Below, piece after piece: positions 9,450 through 18,251 of a stretch of DNA of 64,000 nucleotides. The notes beneath the pieces were generated by a model. The model searched no databases. It saw only the letters and a program-made list of their open reading frames with translations, and had not been told where the DNA came from. The stretch is from Pirellulaceae bacterium. GTDB taxonomy: Bacteria > Planctomycetota > Planctomycetia > Pirellulales > Pirellulaceae. The DNA lies in assembly GCA_023382975.1 (NCBI GenBank), contig JAHDXO010000006.1, forward strand, positions 142,148-206,147, written 5' to 3'. The position numbers and the translations under genes are program-made. The number at the start of each line of letters is the position of its first letter. The stretch's first letter is position 1.

Positions 9450-9775
9450 CGGAACGGTCCTTATGTCAGAACACTCGTGAGGTTGCCGGACAGGAATCGA
9501 CGACGTCCCGGCGGTGTGCGCAACCTGAGCGCGAAAGCGGCGGGCCGGCGAAAAACCCATGCTGCACCGCCTCGCCACCGAACTCTCCACCGAGACTCCG
9601 GCGCACGTCTGTGGAAATATGGGACCTTTTTCTGCATCAGGCAAATTGCATTGCCGAATTTTTCCGCGAATTGCGGTTGACAGACGGATTGCACCAGCAG
9701 CGGCTGACTGGCTACATTGCTCAGGGCACCTCTTTTTTTGACACTCGTTTTTTCTAGGTAAGGAGCAGGCAACTT
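9450..9775. other. 326-bp divergent intergenic region
   Basis: This contains the upstream regions of the Gln-Lys repeat gene (leftward) and the Lys-rich small protein (rightward). A TTGACA at 9677 and another at 9738 are present, but neither has a convincing -10 at 16-18 bp. No gene was seen. Confidence 0.4.
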
Positions 9776-10096
9776 ATGGCAGCAATTCCCAAGGGCAAGG
9801 CACACAAGGCATGGCAGGTTGCGAAGAAGACCGCGCAGAAGGACGATGCGGAAGGCTTTGCAGCCGTGTCCAAAGCGTTCAAGAAGGATCTGGGGCCGAC
9901 GCTGGACAAATTCGACAAGGCGGTCGAAAAAGACAAAGACACCGATGTGAAGAAGTACGCCAAGGAAGTCCAGGCCATCTTGGACGATTACAAGAAGGCG
10001 TTGCTGAAGAACAAAGAGGACATGGGGAAGGCATTCAACACGCTGAATTTCTTCCTGTCGGGTCTCCAAGCGTACGTGGAGGAGCACGGCGCCTGA
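9776..10096 (+). CDS. Small Lys-rich helical protein
   Basis: A 106-residue protein of unknown function. The ATG is preceded by AAGGAGC at normal spacing. The composition is about one quarter lysine with many acidic residues and no signal peptide. It should form two or three amphipathic helices (for example DLGPTLDKFDKAVEKDKD and ALLKNKEDMGKAFNTLNFF). The alternating charge suggests a cytoplasmic helical bundle, possibly nucleic-acid or membrane associated, but no family was recognised. A 10-bp-stem hairpin follows 67 bases after the stop. Confidence 0.65.
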   Translation: MAAIPKGKAHKAWQVAKKTAQKDDAEGFAAVSKAFKKDLGPTLDKFDKAVEKDKDTDVKKYAKEVQAILDDYKKALLKNKEDMGKAFNTLNFFLSGLQAYVEEHGA

Positions 10097-10163
10097 GGAC
10101 GGCTGCTGGAAGAAATCAACCAGCGTCCGGTGCGGGGCTCCGACACCGTCGAAACATCTGACT

Positions 10164-10192
10164 GCAGGTCTCCAGCGGATTGGGAGACCTGC
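10164..10192 (+). terminator. Strong hairpin after small Lys-rich gene
   Basis: A perfect 10-bp stem GCAGGTCTCC / GGAGACCTGC with a 9-base loop. There is no T-run, so it may be an RNA-stabilising hairpin or a non-canonical terminator. Confidence 0.45.
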
Positions 10193-10308
10193 GGTCGCGT
10201 TGTGTGGCTAGGTCAAAGACCGGCCACGGCGCCCCGGTAGGCCATTGCCTGCGGGATGCCGGAGATCTGCGAGAGGTTCTTTCCTTCAAAGCAATCGGAG
10301 ACTCGACG

Positions 10309-11499
10309 ATGAACCGATCCTTGCGATCGCGCGTCTACTGGCTGCTTCCTGTCACGATCGGCTTCGGACTGGTTACGTGCATCTCGATCGTTCTGGCGGC
10401 GGAGTCGCCGATCGACATGGAACGAGCGCGGCAGTTGCTCTTCAAGGAGCGGTCGGGCCAGACGCTGACGGCGGAAGAACAAGACTACTTGCAGCGTGCG
10501 CGCGAGGCGCGGCGGCAGGGCATGACGGGCCCGGTCCGGCCAGTTGGTCAACCGTTGCGGCTGGAACCTCGCCCGTCCACGGGAATGGTGCCGCTGTGCG
10601 ACATGTCGGCCGATGATCGGTATCAAGGTGAAGACGGCGGACTGTACGGCGGTGGCCGAAACCTGCCGCCGGACGAGCATCGTCGCGCCGCCCAACGCGA
10701 GCTGGCGCAGATTCAGCCGCTCGATGCCCAGGGCCGCCCCGCGGCGGATGGCCGGATCGTTCTGGTCGCCCTCAGCATGTCCAACGCGACTCAGGAGTTT
10801 TCGCGGTTCAAACAGGTCGCCGACGCCGATCCGGAGAAATCGTCGCGAGTCACGATTGTCGATTGCGCCCAAGGCGGCCAAGCGATGGCCGAATGGGCCG
10901 ATCCGCAGGCCCCGCCGTGGAATGAAGCGGCGCGGCGGCTAAATGCCGCTGGTGTCTCGCCGCAGCAAGTGCAAATCGCGTGGGTCAAGCTGGCCAACAA
11001 GGGACCACAGGGGGACCTGCGCCGTCACGGCGAAAAACTCCAACGCGACACGCAGGCCCTGTTGCAGAACGCCCAAGCCCGCTTCCCGAACCTCCGCATC
11101 GCCTATCTGGGCAGCCGCATCTACGGCGGCTATTCCGGCGGGCCGCTCAATCCGGAACCCTATGCCTACGAATCCGCGTTCGTCGTTCGCTGGCTGATTC
11201 AAGATCAGATCGCCGGCACCGCCGCTTTGAATTTCGATCCGGAGAAGGGCGAGCGGAAATCGCCTCTGCTGCTTTGGGGACCGTATCTCTGGGCCGACGG
11301 AGTCCAAGGCCGCAAAACCGACGACCTGGTCTGGACGCGCGAAGATCTGGCTGGCGACGGCACTCATCCCTCGCCTTCCGGCCGCGACAAGGTTGCTCGT
11401 TTGCTGCTGGACTTTTTCAAGTCCGATCCCCTTGCAGAATCGTGGTTCCTGAAGACGGACGGATCGCCCCTCCCTGACGCGAATCGCGGCGCGCGGTAA
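10309..11499 (+). CDS. SGNH/sialate-esterase-like secreted protein
   Basis: 396 residues when started at the ATG at 10309 (GGAG upstream; a longer frame opens at 10180). An N-terminal hydrophobic segment (WLLPVTIGFGLVTCISIVLA) indicates export. A helical stretch, MERARQLLFKERSGQTLTAE, is followed by a domain with SGNH-hydrolase features: a strand-plus-Ser block LVALSMSNATQEF near residue 150 and the terminal catalytic Asp/His block DGTHPSPSG. The GDS motif itself is not canonical, so activity is uncertain. It probably deacylates or binds carbohydrate in the periplasm. It lies directly upstream of the CHAT-like gene, in the same direction with a 128-bp gap, so co-regulation is possible but not coupled. 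Confidence 0.65.
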   Translation: MNRSLRSRVYWLLPVTIGFGLVTCISIVLAAESPIDMERARQLLFKERSGQTLTAEEQDYLQRAREARRQGMTGPVRPVGQPLRLEPRPSTGMVPLCDMSADDRYQGEDGGLYGGGRNLPPDEHRRAAQRELAQIQPLDAQGRPAADGRIVLVALSMSNATQEFSRFKQVADADPEKSSRVTIVDCAQGGQAMAEWADPQAPPWNEAARRLNAAGVSPQQVQIAWVKLANKGPQGDLRRHGEKLQRDTQALLQNAQARFPNLRIAYLGSRIYGGYSGGPLNPEPYAYESAFVVRWLIQDQIAGTAALNFDPEKGERKSPLLLWGPYLWADGVQGRKTDDLVWTREDLAGDGTHPSPSGRDKVARLLLDFFKSDPLAESWFLKTDGSPLPDANRGAR

Positions 11500-11627
11500 T
11501 GCGCCCGGCGTGCGCGGCGGCGCTGGGACGAGTGGCAGATCCTCGGACTACCTTGTTTTCGCTGGCGTTGCATCTGGCCGGCAAATATGCTGGTAGGGAG
11601 ACGACTTGCACGGCGCGGAGACTCCCG

Positions 11628-14012
11628 ATGGCGAAAAAGAAGGCGGGCAAACGCTCGGCATCCAGAGCGAAGGCGGTGGCCGCGGATGCACTCGCGACGG
11701 GTGCCGCGGAATCGTGCGTGACGCTCAGAATCGGCAGCGGCCGGAATGACGCGATACGGATCCCTTGCGGACCGGTGCTCCAAGAGGCGGCGATGCGGTG
11801 GTCGTACATCGTCCGCAACCGACAGCGATGGCGCGAGGACGCGGCGTCCGGCAATGCGCCGCAGGGACTCTCGAAGCGGAGCCGCGAATTGCTGGTCCAG
11901 GAGTTGCACGTTTCCGAGGCATTCCTCGCCCGGATCGCCCAACAGGGGCTCGTCGAGGTCTGTGTGCCGTTCCGGGGCGAGCAATCGGCCTGGGAGGCAC
12001 GGGTTTTTCCCTGGGAATACATGCTGAGCGCGGCGACCAAAGCGGATCGGAATGGCGCGGATCTGATGGTCGTGCGACGTCTGGAACGCAAGGCAGTCGC
12101 GTCCGAGGCGGTCAGGTCGGCGGACGAGATCAAAGCGGCCGTGGTTGTCGCCGCCCCGGGAGCGATTGGCGACGCCTTTGACTTCAACTACGAGCGCGGG
12201 CTGCCTCGTCACAAACTGCGGATCGAGACCGAGGTGATCGAGAATCCCAGGCTGATCGAATTGCCTCAACAGCTTTCAGGAAAATCGCTGATCCACATCG
12301 CCGGACTGGACCTCCATCAGGGAAGTGGGTTCGTCGAACTGACCCCGGCGCAAGCTCGTAAGGACGGAATGCTCTTGGCGGGACAGGATGGGCAACCGGT
12401 CGCCGCCGACGCCGACGAAGTGGCCACGGCCGTCGGTGTCGGTCATCCGATGCTGGCTGTCTACAATCTGCACCATTCCGCGGGGCGCATCGCGGCACTG
12501 ACGGTCGCTCGAGGCGCCGATGCGGCGATCGGGTTCCAGGACACGATCGATGACTCGATGGCTGAGCAGTTCCTGGCCGATCTGTACGCAGCGTGGCGAA
12601 TGGCGGATTCCGGCGGGGCGCTGCTCAGTCGCGACGTGCCGCTGGCCTTTGCCACGGCATTCCGGCTGCTGCGCGAGTATCGGCGGCCTCTGCGGGGCAG
12701 TTGCATCGTGCTCTGGTCTGCCCAGTCACTGTTCTCAAGCGATTCTTCCACGAGGCAGGAATTGGACAGTCGGGCTCGCGAACTTGCCAAACGCATCCTG
12801 CACGACCGTGCGAAGATCATACCGCTGGAGGGCCGAACGCTGGCGGACGCCCTGGTCGCCCAGTGCTTGCCAAAACGTGTCATCAATTTTGCGTCGCTGC
12901 ACAACAATCAGCCGCTGTTCGACGAGTTCTGGTTGATGAAGTACCCGGAGGGCACGTTGGCGGATATCGACGTGGAGGTCGAATTGCATACCGGCGCGCA
13001 GGCGTATCCCTACCGGGCCAGCCTGACGCTCAAGGAAGACGTCCTGGATCTGGCCGCCAAGGTCACGATTCCGCTGACTTGGATGCGCGACGGAGGCTTC
13101 GACGAGAGCGTGCGGTCGAGCCTGCGGGTGCGCGTGAGTGCGAAGGGGCAACCGGTCCTGGCCGACACCTACGCGGTGACGCTGCTGCCGCCCGACGAAT
13201 GGGAGGATAGCGACGAAAACCGGCAATGGCTGCCCTCGTTCGTGTATCCGCGTGATCCGGCGGTGAAGGCGGTCCTGCAAGCGGCTCAGCCGTTTCTCAT
13301 GTCGCTGACGGACCGCGCCGCCGCGGGCTTTGACGGGTATCAGTGCATCGATCCGCAGGCCGAGGCGATGAGCAGATCGGCGATGCCGGTTGGATCCGAA
13401 CCAGTTCCCTTTCTCCCGCGTTCGGACGACGATCCCTGCGCCGGCGTCGACCTTCAGGTGCGCGCGATCTGGTGTGCCTTGGTGTACCAGATGAAGCTGC
13501 ACTACATCAATCCGCCGCCCGGTTACGTCGCCCAAACCCAGCGGTTGCGCACGCCTGCGGAGGTGCTGGCCGAGGGCCGCGGCACGTGCATCGACCTGGC
13601 GCTGTTGTTGGCCGCTTGCTGCGAATATGTCGACGTCCATCCGGTGATCGTGCTGTTGGAAGGGCACGCCTTTCCTGGATACTGGCGCAGCGAACAAGCG
13701 CACGAGGACTTCGTCCGCATCCGCGACGTAGAACCGGATTCCCTGGACGATGTCCAGAGTCAGGAAGGCCAGCGTTATGCGTGGGTGCTCGAGGGACTGG
13801 CCGGTTACCGCGAAGTCAAGAACCAGGTGCTGGCCGGAAATCTGGCATTGCTGGAGAGCACGTGGCTGACGCAAGGCTCCGGATTCGCCGAAGCCGAGGA
13901 AGAAGGCCTGGAGAACTTGCGAGTCGCCTCGGAATTCCACTCGATGATCGATATTCTTCTCGCCCGCCGTCACGGCATCACTCCGTTGCCCATTCGAGGA
14001 GCGCGACCATGA
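11628..14012 (+). CDS. CHAT-like protein with C-terminal transglutaminase-like domain
   Basis: 794 residues from the ATG at 11628 (GGAG upstream); the frame extends to 11499 but without support. A basic Lys/Arg N-terminus (MAKKKAGKRSASRAKAV) precedes a CHAT-like (caspase-fold) region of about residues 90-370. H223 lies in LIHIAGLDLHQG, and a block VYNLHHSAGR (about 280-288) occupies the place where active CHAT proteases carry NACxS. The catalytic Cys appears to be missing there. The downstream signature ARGADAAIGF...AEQFLADLYAAW is typical of CHAT domains. The C-terminal third has a transglutaminase-like site with C654 (GRGTCIDLALLLAACCEY) and H680 (EGHAFPGYW). Its stop overlaps the start of the hydrolase gene by ATGA, so the two are translationally coupled. 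A conflict or signalling role is inferred from CHAT families. Confidence 0.7.
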   Translation: MAKKKAGKRSASRAKAVAADALATGAAESCVTLRIGSGRNDAIRIPCGPVLQEAAMRWSYIVRNRQRWREDAASGNAPQGLSKRSRELLVQELHVSEAFLARIAQQGLVEVCVPFRGEQSAWEARVFPWEYMLSAATKADRNGADLMVVRRLERKAVASEAVRSADEIKAAVVVAAPGAIGDAFDFNYERGLPRHKLRIETEVIENPRLIELPQQLSGKSLIHIAGLDLHQGSGFVELTPAQARKDGMLLAGQDGQPVAADADEVATAVGVGHPMLAVYNLHHSAGRIAALTVARGADAAIGFQDTIDDSMAEQFLADLYAAWRMADSGGALLSRDVPLAFATAFRLLREYRRPLRGSCIVLWSAQSLFSSDSSTRQELDSRARELAKRILHDRAKIIPLEGRTLADALVAQCLPKRVINFASLHNNQPLFDEFWLMKYPEGTLADIDVEVELHTGAQAYPYRASLTLKEDVLDLAAKVTIPLTWMRDGGFDESVRSSLRVRVSAKGQPVLADTYAVTLLPPDEWEDSDENRQWLPSFVYPRDPAVKAVLQAAQPFLMSLTDRAAAGFDGYQCIDPQAEAMSRSAMPVGSEPVPFLPRSDDDPCAGVDLQVRAIWCALVYQMKLHYINPPPGYVAQTQRLRTPAEVLAEGRGTCIDLALLLAACCEYVDVHPVIVLLEGHAFPGYWRSEQAHEDFVRIRDVEPDSLDDVQSQEGQRYAWVLEGLAGYREVKNQVLAGNLALLESTWLTQGSGFAEAEEEGLENLRVASEFHSMIDILLARRHGITPLPIRGARP

Positions 14013-15376
14013 ATCCTGCCAATGACCTCCGTCAGCAACGCGACCAGTTGCTCAAGCAATGTGACTCCAGTTGGGAGCAGTTGGAAATCTTTGACGCGAG
14101 CGCCCCGTTGCTTGATCGGGAACAGTCGGTCAGCACGCTGCGCCGCGGCGGACGGCGAAAACGCTCCGACGAGCCCGTCAAGGTGGTCACGTTGATGGAA
14201 ACCGACGGCGTGCTGCATTGGGAGGTGGGTGTGCCGGTCCGCCGCACGGGCCCCGGTCGCCGCGGCGGACGGTTGGGCGCTGCCCGAGTCGCCGGCCAGC
14301 CGCTGCGCGAGTTGAAATTCACGACCATTCCACCGAATCAAATCGGCCAATTCCTGCAGACGATCGACGACCTGCTCACCCCGAACCAGGGTCTGTGGAC
14401 CGTCAATCGCGCCGGCAAGATCGTGACCAGCAAGCCGGCACGACCGGTTGCCAAGGGACGTATCCTGCTGCTGATCCACGGCACGTTCAGCAACAGCGGC
14501 AACGTGGTCGAGTCCTTCCAATCGACCTCGCATGGCCAAGCCTTTCTCCGGTCGGCGATCGGCAAGTACGATCAGGTCTTGGTATGGACGCATCCGACGC
14601 TCTCGGTCAGCCCGCTGTTGAACGCGCTTGACTTGGGCCGGCATTTTTCCAGCACCCAGGCGGAAGTCGACGTGATCTGCCACAGTCGCGGCGGTCTGGT
14701 GTGCCGGTTTTGGCGCGAGGCGTTTTCGCCCGGCATCGCCGGCCGTTCGATCTTCGTCGGCGCTCCGCTGGGTGGAACCAGCTTGGCGGCTCCGCACCGC
14801 CTGAAGGCGGTGATCGATCTGATCAGCAACATCAGCATCGAGGTGGGCAGAGGCGCCAGCGTCGCGGGCCTCGTCTTCCCTTTGGCATCTCCGTTCATGA
14901 CGGCCGCGGGCGGCCTGATGAAACTGCTGGGCAGCGTCACAAGTGTCGTGGCCAACACACCGCTGGCCGACGCGGCGGTGACCTTGGTCCCCGGCCTGGC
15001 CGCCCAGTCCCGTGTCGGCAACAACGCGGAGATCGTGCGATTCCGTTCCGCACCGCTGGATTCCCCGGACTATTTTGCCGTGCAAGCCGATTTCGAGCCG
15101 CCGCCGGTCGGTTGGAAGTTCTGGAAGCTGTTCAACGCCCGACGCGCCGGCACCGCGATCGTGGATGCGGCGGCGGATGCCGTCTTCGATGCTCCGAACG
15201 ACTTGGTCGTCGACACTGCTGCGATGGTCGACTTGGCCGATGATGTGAGCATCGCCAACGACCGCACGCTGACCTTCCCCGCGGGCGCAGGAGTCCACCA
15301 CGTCAACTACTTCGATCACCAGGACACGATCGAGTTTTTCCGCCAGCGACTCTCCCGCCCCGGCTTCCAACTGTGA
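14009..15376 (+). CDS. Alpha/beta hydrolase (PGAP1/lipase-like), CHAT partner
   Basis: 455 residues starting at an ATG inside the stop region of the CHAT-like gene (4-base overlap). The long frame opening at 13343 is only a shadow upstream of this ATG. The N-terminal about 150 residues are helical/beta and unassigned. The hydrolase core begins with GRILLLIHGTFSNSGN (oxyanion region) and has nucleophile S226 in CHSRGG. A late Asp (APNDLVVDTAA) and a His near GVHHVNYFDH could complete the triad. PGAP1-like esterase domains occur with CHAT proteins in other bacteria. Likely a cytoplasmic lipase or esterase effector or regulator. No signal peptide is seen. Confidence 0.72.
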   Translation: MNPANDLRQQRDQLLKQCDSSWEQLEIFDASAPLLDREQSVSTLRRGGRRKRSDEPVKVVTLMETDGVLHWEVGVPVRRTGPGRRGGRLGAARVAGQPLRELKFTTIPPNQIGQFLQTIDDLLTPNQGLWTVNRAGKIVTSKPARPVAKGRILLLIHGTFSNSGNVVESFQSTSHGQAFLRSAIGKYDQVLVWTHPTLSVSPLLNALDLGRHFSSTQAEVDVICHSRGGLVCRFWREAFSPGIAGRSIFVGAPLGGTSLAAPHRLKAVIDLISNISIEVGRGASVAGLVFPLASPFMTAAGGLMKLLGSVTSVVANTPLADAAVTLVPGLAAQSRVGNNAEIVRFRSAPLDSPDYFAVQADFEPPPVGWKFWKLFNARRAGTAIVDAAADAVFDAPNDLVVDTAAMVDLADDVSIANDRTLTFPAGAGVHHVNYFDHQDTIEFFRQRLSRPGFQL

Positions 15377-15418
15377 CGGTTTGCACCCATCAGGCCAGAC
15401 AACGAAACGGACAGACGC

Positions 15419-16420
15419 CTAGGAAGCGCGGCGTGCGGAGACCACCGAGTTCATTCCCTCGTCGCGGCGGATCCATTCGATTTCGGCGAATCCAGCCGCT
15501 TCCAGATCGTCTCGGATCTCCGATAGGGTGTAGGCGTTACCTCCCTGGGTATTCACCAGCATGTTGACGGCAAACAGCGCGCCGGCCAGCGGTGCGATGC
15601 GCGATGGCTCCATGACGATATCGCGGATCAGCAGTCGGCCGCCGGGCTCCAACGCAGCCGCGATGCGGCGATACAGGGCCTGGTTTTGCTCGGACGTATT
15701 CTGGTGGATGATGGCGCTGAGCCAAGCCAGGTCCGCGCCGCGCGGCAGCGGATCGGTGTTGAAATCCCCAGGAACCAGGGACACGCGATCCGCGACACCG
15801 ATTTCGGTCAGACGCTGTTGCGCCAGTGGAATCACTGCCGGCAAATCGAACAGGATGGCGCGCGCGGTCGGCTGAGCGTTCAGCCACGCCGAAGTCCAGG
15901 TGCCCGAGGCGCCGCCGATGTCCAAGACACAGCGGAATCCCCCGGGATTGATTTCGGCAATCAGCGGCTGGGCCGCCGCTCTCGAAACGACGTGCATCGC
16001 TTCGATGAACGATTTCTGGTCCGCCTCCGGGCCGCGAATGCTCGCGCCGCCGCGGTGCTCGATCGAGTTGCCTGACTGAACGATCCAGGGTAAACGCGCC
16101 CAGTGGCGAAGACAATTCGCCTGGTGCCGCAGCATGGCCGCGACGCTTGCCGGCGAATCGTCCACAAGCGCCGAGGCCAGTTCCGGGGCAAGCGAGTATT
16201 GATCCTCCGTCTTGACCAGCACGCCGACGCCGGCCAACGCGTCCAGCAGGATGGTGACCGCCTTCGCGTCCGCGCCCAGCCGATGGGTCGTCTCCGTCGC
16301 GGTCATGGGCGCCGCGGCCAGCACATTGAAGAGATCTAAGTCGGCCGCCGCTGCCAACACGCACGGAATCTGGAATCCGCGCATCAAGTCCAGCAACTGT
16401 TCCCCGCTCCTTAATTCCAT
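15419..16420 (-). CDS. SAM-dependent O-methyltransferase (acetylserotonin OMT-like)
   Basis: 333 residues from the ATG at 16420, with AGAGG upstream. An N-terminal winged-helix dimerisation domain (about 1-95, with LLDALAGVGVLVKTEDQYSL) is followed by a Rossmann methyltransferase. Its SAM-binding motif is VLDIGGASGTW (canonical DxGGGxG with one Ala), with later motifs PGDFNTDPLP and LEPGGRLLIRD. This is the plant/bacterial O-methyltransferase family acting on small aromatic hydroxyls. The expected catalytic His/Glu lie near LSAIIHQNTSEQN, with His present. The substrate is unknown. The preceding esterase gene on the same strand ends 66 bp upstream, so the two may be co-transcribed. Confidence 0.85.
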   Translation of the reverse strand: MELRSGEQLLDLMRGFQIPCVLAAAADLDLFNVLAAAPMTATETTHRLGADAKAVTILLDALAGVGVLVKTEDQYSLAPELASALVDDSPASVAAMLRHQANCLRHWARLPWIVQSGNSIEHRGGASIRGPEADQKSFIEAMHVVSRAAAQPLIAEINPGGFRCVLDIGGASGTWTSAWLNAQPTARAILFDLPAVIPLAQQRLTEIGVADRVSLVPGDFNTDPLPRGADLAWLSAIIHQNTSEQNQALYRRIAAALEPGGRLLIRDIVMEPSRIAPLAGALFAVNMLVNTQGGNAYTLSEIRDDLEAAGFAEIEWIRRDEGMNSVVSARRAS

Positions 16421-16485
16421 GCTAAACCTCTGGATAGGAAATCGACGTCTTGAATGGTGTTCAGAATCACGGGGCAGGCCTCGAT

Positions 16486-17370
16486 TCATTTGGTCAGGCG
16501 ATCGATCAGATAGTCCGAGGCGCTTTTGTAATCAGGATGCGGTTGCTCCGGATGGACGAGCACCACGTCGACGCCCACCGCCTTGAGTCGCTCTGCCAAC
16601 TTGACACCCATTACACCGGAGTGCGTCGGATCTTTGGGAGAAGACCCGACGACCGGGGCCTCGCCGCCGTAGAACATGGCGATCGGCGGATCGTCCTTCG
16701 AGACATGTTCGATCGGCGAATACTCCTTGATCCACGGCAGAACGGTCTCGCGGTTGTCGATCAAACTTTGAAAATCGGGCAGACCAAAGGCATGGGCGCC
16801 GTAACGGTAGTTGGGCAGCCACTCGCGCAGTTCCTTCGGATCGAGCGACACTTGCGCTCCGTTGACGGCAGCGCAGGTTAGCCGAGTCGATTCGCGAGCC
16901 ACGGGGTCGTCGCTCGCCGGATCGGCCATGTCGTCGTGAAAGGCGAGCCAGAGCGACGAGCAGGCGCCCGCCGAGCCACCGGTGGCGCCGATGCGAGTCT
17001 TGTCGAGGTTCCACTCGGCGGCTTTCGACCGCACGAATTGCAGCGCGCGGGCGGCATCCTCCAGCGGCGCTTTTACCGGCGGCTCGATCTTTTCTTCAAC
17101 TCCATTGCGGACGTAGCGGTAATTGATGGCAACGACCGAGATGCCCTTGTCGAGATAGGGTTTCGGATTGGTCTTCTTGTCGCCGTTCTGCCAACCGCCG
17201 CCGTGGATGTAGAACACGACCGGGGTGGGCGTGTCCGACTGGGCTTGGTAGAAATCGAGCACCTGGCGCGGATGCGTGCCGTACGCCACGTCGGTCAGTT
17301 GCTTGGGATCCTCAGCGCGGCTTGGCTGTGCGATGAAAAACAACGCGACAACAATAATGATTCGCTGCAC
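16486..17370 (-). CDS. Secreted BD-FAE/acetyl-esterase-like alpha/beta hydrolase
   Basis: 294 residues from a GTG at 17370, chosen because AAGGAG lies 8 bases upstream and the product then begins with a signal peptide (QRIIIVVALFFIAQPSRA). Alpha/beta-hydrolase landmarks are the oxyanion motif YIHGGGWQNGD and the nucleophile elbow GATGGSAGACSS. A terminal His (VHPEQPHPDY) and an Asp in the strand before it can supply the triad. The relatives are carbohydrate esterases and arylformamidase-like enzymes. In a polysaccharide-degrading planctomycete a sugar-ester deacetylase is plausible. Confidence 0.85.
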   Translation of the reverse strand: MQRIIIVVALFFIAQPSRAEDPKQLTDVAYGTHPRQVLDFYQAQSDTPTPVVFYIHGGGWQNGDKKTNPKPYLDKGISVVAINYRYVRNGVEEKIEPPVKAPLEDAARALQFVRSKAAEWNLDKTRIGATGGSAGACSSLWLAFHDDMADPASDDPVARESTRLTCAAVNGAQVSLDPKELREWLPNYRYGAHAFGLPDFQSLIDNRETVLPWIKEYSPIEHVSKDDPPIAMFYGGEAPVVGSSPKDPTHSGVMGVKLAERLKAVGVDVVLVHPEQPHPDYKSASDYLIDRLTK

Positions 17371-17510
17371 GGTTCCTGCTCCTTGAAAATGTTCGGTGAC
17401 CGGGAAAGGGGCGTTTGGGCAACCGCCCAACATCGAATCCCATTGTACCGGTCGAGGATCGGCAAACCACTAGGCGACCCTGCGGCGGTGTGCGAGATTC
17501 CCGTCCGGCG

Positions 17511-18197
17511 TCAGAAGGGCAGGTGCAGGGCGTCGCACAGGAAACGCATGAAGAGGCGACTGGCGGCGAATGTGTCCGCGACGGTCTCGATGAACTTCGG
17601 CTGCAGGACGTCTTGCTCGCTCAGCTCCTGCAGCCCTGCGAAATCGGTTCGTTTCAAGTCTTCGATCAGCAGATGGTCGGCTGGGAAGCCGCGCGGCGGC
17701 GTCTTCAGGCGATCGCCGTCCAGTTGCAGCCTCGACTGAAACTTGCGGTCGCCAATGGCTCGTTTCCAGCGGTCGGGGTGGTCCACGATCGCTTGGCGCA
17801 CCAATCGGAGCGACTGCGGGTCCGGCCGCCAGACTCCCATCGCCAGAAAACACTCGCCCGGTGCGATGTGAACGTAGTACCCCGGCGCGTGGACGTCCTT
17901 GCCGCATTCGTGTCGGAACTGGATGCCGACATTCGTCTTGTACGGCGTCTTGTCCTTGGCGAATCGCGTGTCCCGGTAGATCCGCATGAGCGAACCGCCC
18001 ACGCGCCGGTCGCTGGCCACAAAGTGCGGCGAGATCTTCGTCAACTTCGGAGCAAACGCGCGGATGAAGGCCAGACTGGGCTCGAGCACCTCGTCCTCGT
18101 ATCGCCACTTGTTCGCTTGGAACCACGAGCGATTGTTGTTGTCGGTCAGTTCTTCCAGGAACTGGAAGATCGACGGATCGAAGCGTTGGAACGTCAC
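17511..18197 (-). CDS. DUF2461 family protein
   Basis: 228 residues, full length for DUF2461 (TIGR02453). Conserved blocks include FLEELTDNNNRSWFQANKWRY at the N-terminus, the central FAKDKTPYKTNVGIQFRHE, and the GYYVHIAPGECFLAMGVWRP block. The molecular function is not established for the family. No signal peptide is present. The start at 18197 is the natural ATG. The upstream polyferredoxin gene on the same strand ends 54 bp before it. Confidence 0.9.
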   Translation of the reverse strand: MTFQRFDPSIFQFLEELTDNNNRSWFQANKWRYEDEVLEPSLAFIRAFAPKLTKISPHFVASDRRVGGSLMRIYRDTRFAKDKTPYKTNVGIQFRHECGKDVHAPGYYVHIAPGECFLAMGVWRPDPQSLRLVRQAIVDHPDRWKRAIGDRKFQSRLQLDGDRLKTPPRGFPADHLLIEDLKRTDFAGLQELSEQDVLQPKFIETVADTFAASRLFMRFLCDALHLPF

Positions 18198-18251
18198 GTT
18201 CAGCTCTCCAGATCGGGGAACGTCAATGCAGCCCGGCGTCCTGCGGGCGAT

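Noticed and set aside
9677..9743. TTGACA sequences as promoters for the small Lys-rich gene
   Set aside because: No -10 hexamer at 16-18 bp from either.
13343..14008. Upstream extension of the hydrolase reading frame beyond the ATG at 14009
   Set aside because: It overlaps the end of the CHAT-like gene in another frame, and the ATGA overlap marks 14009 as the true start.
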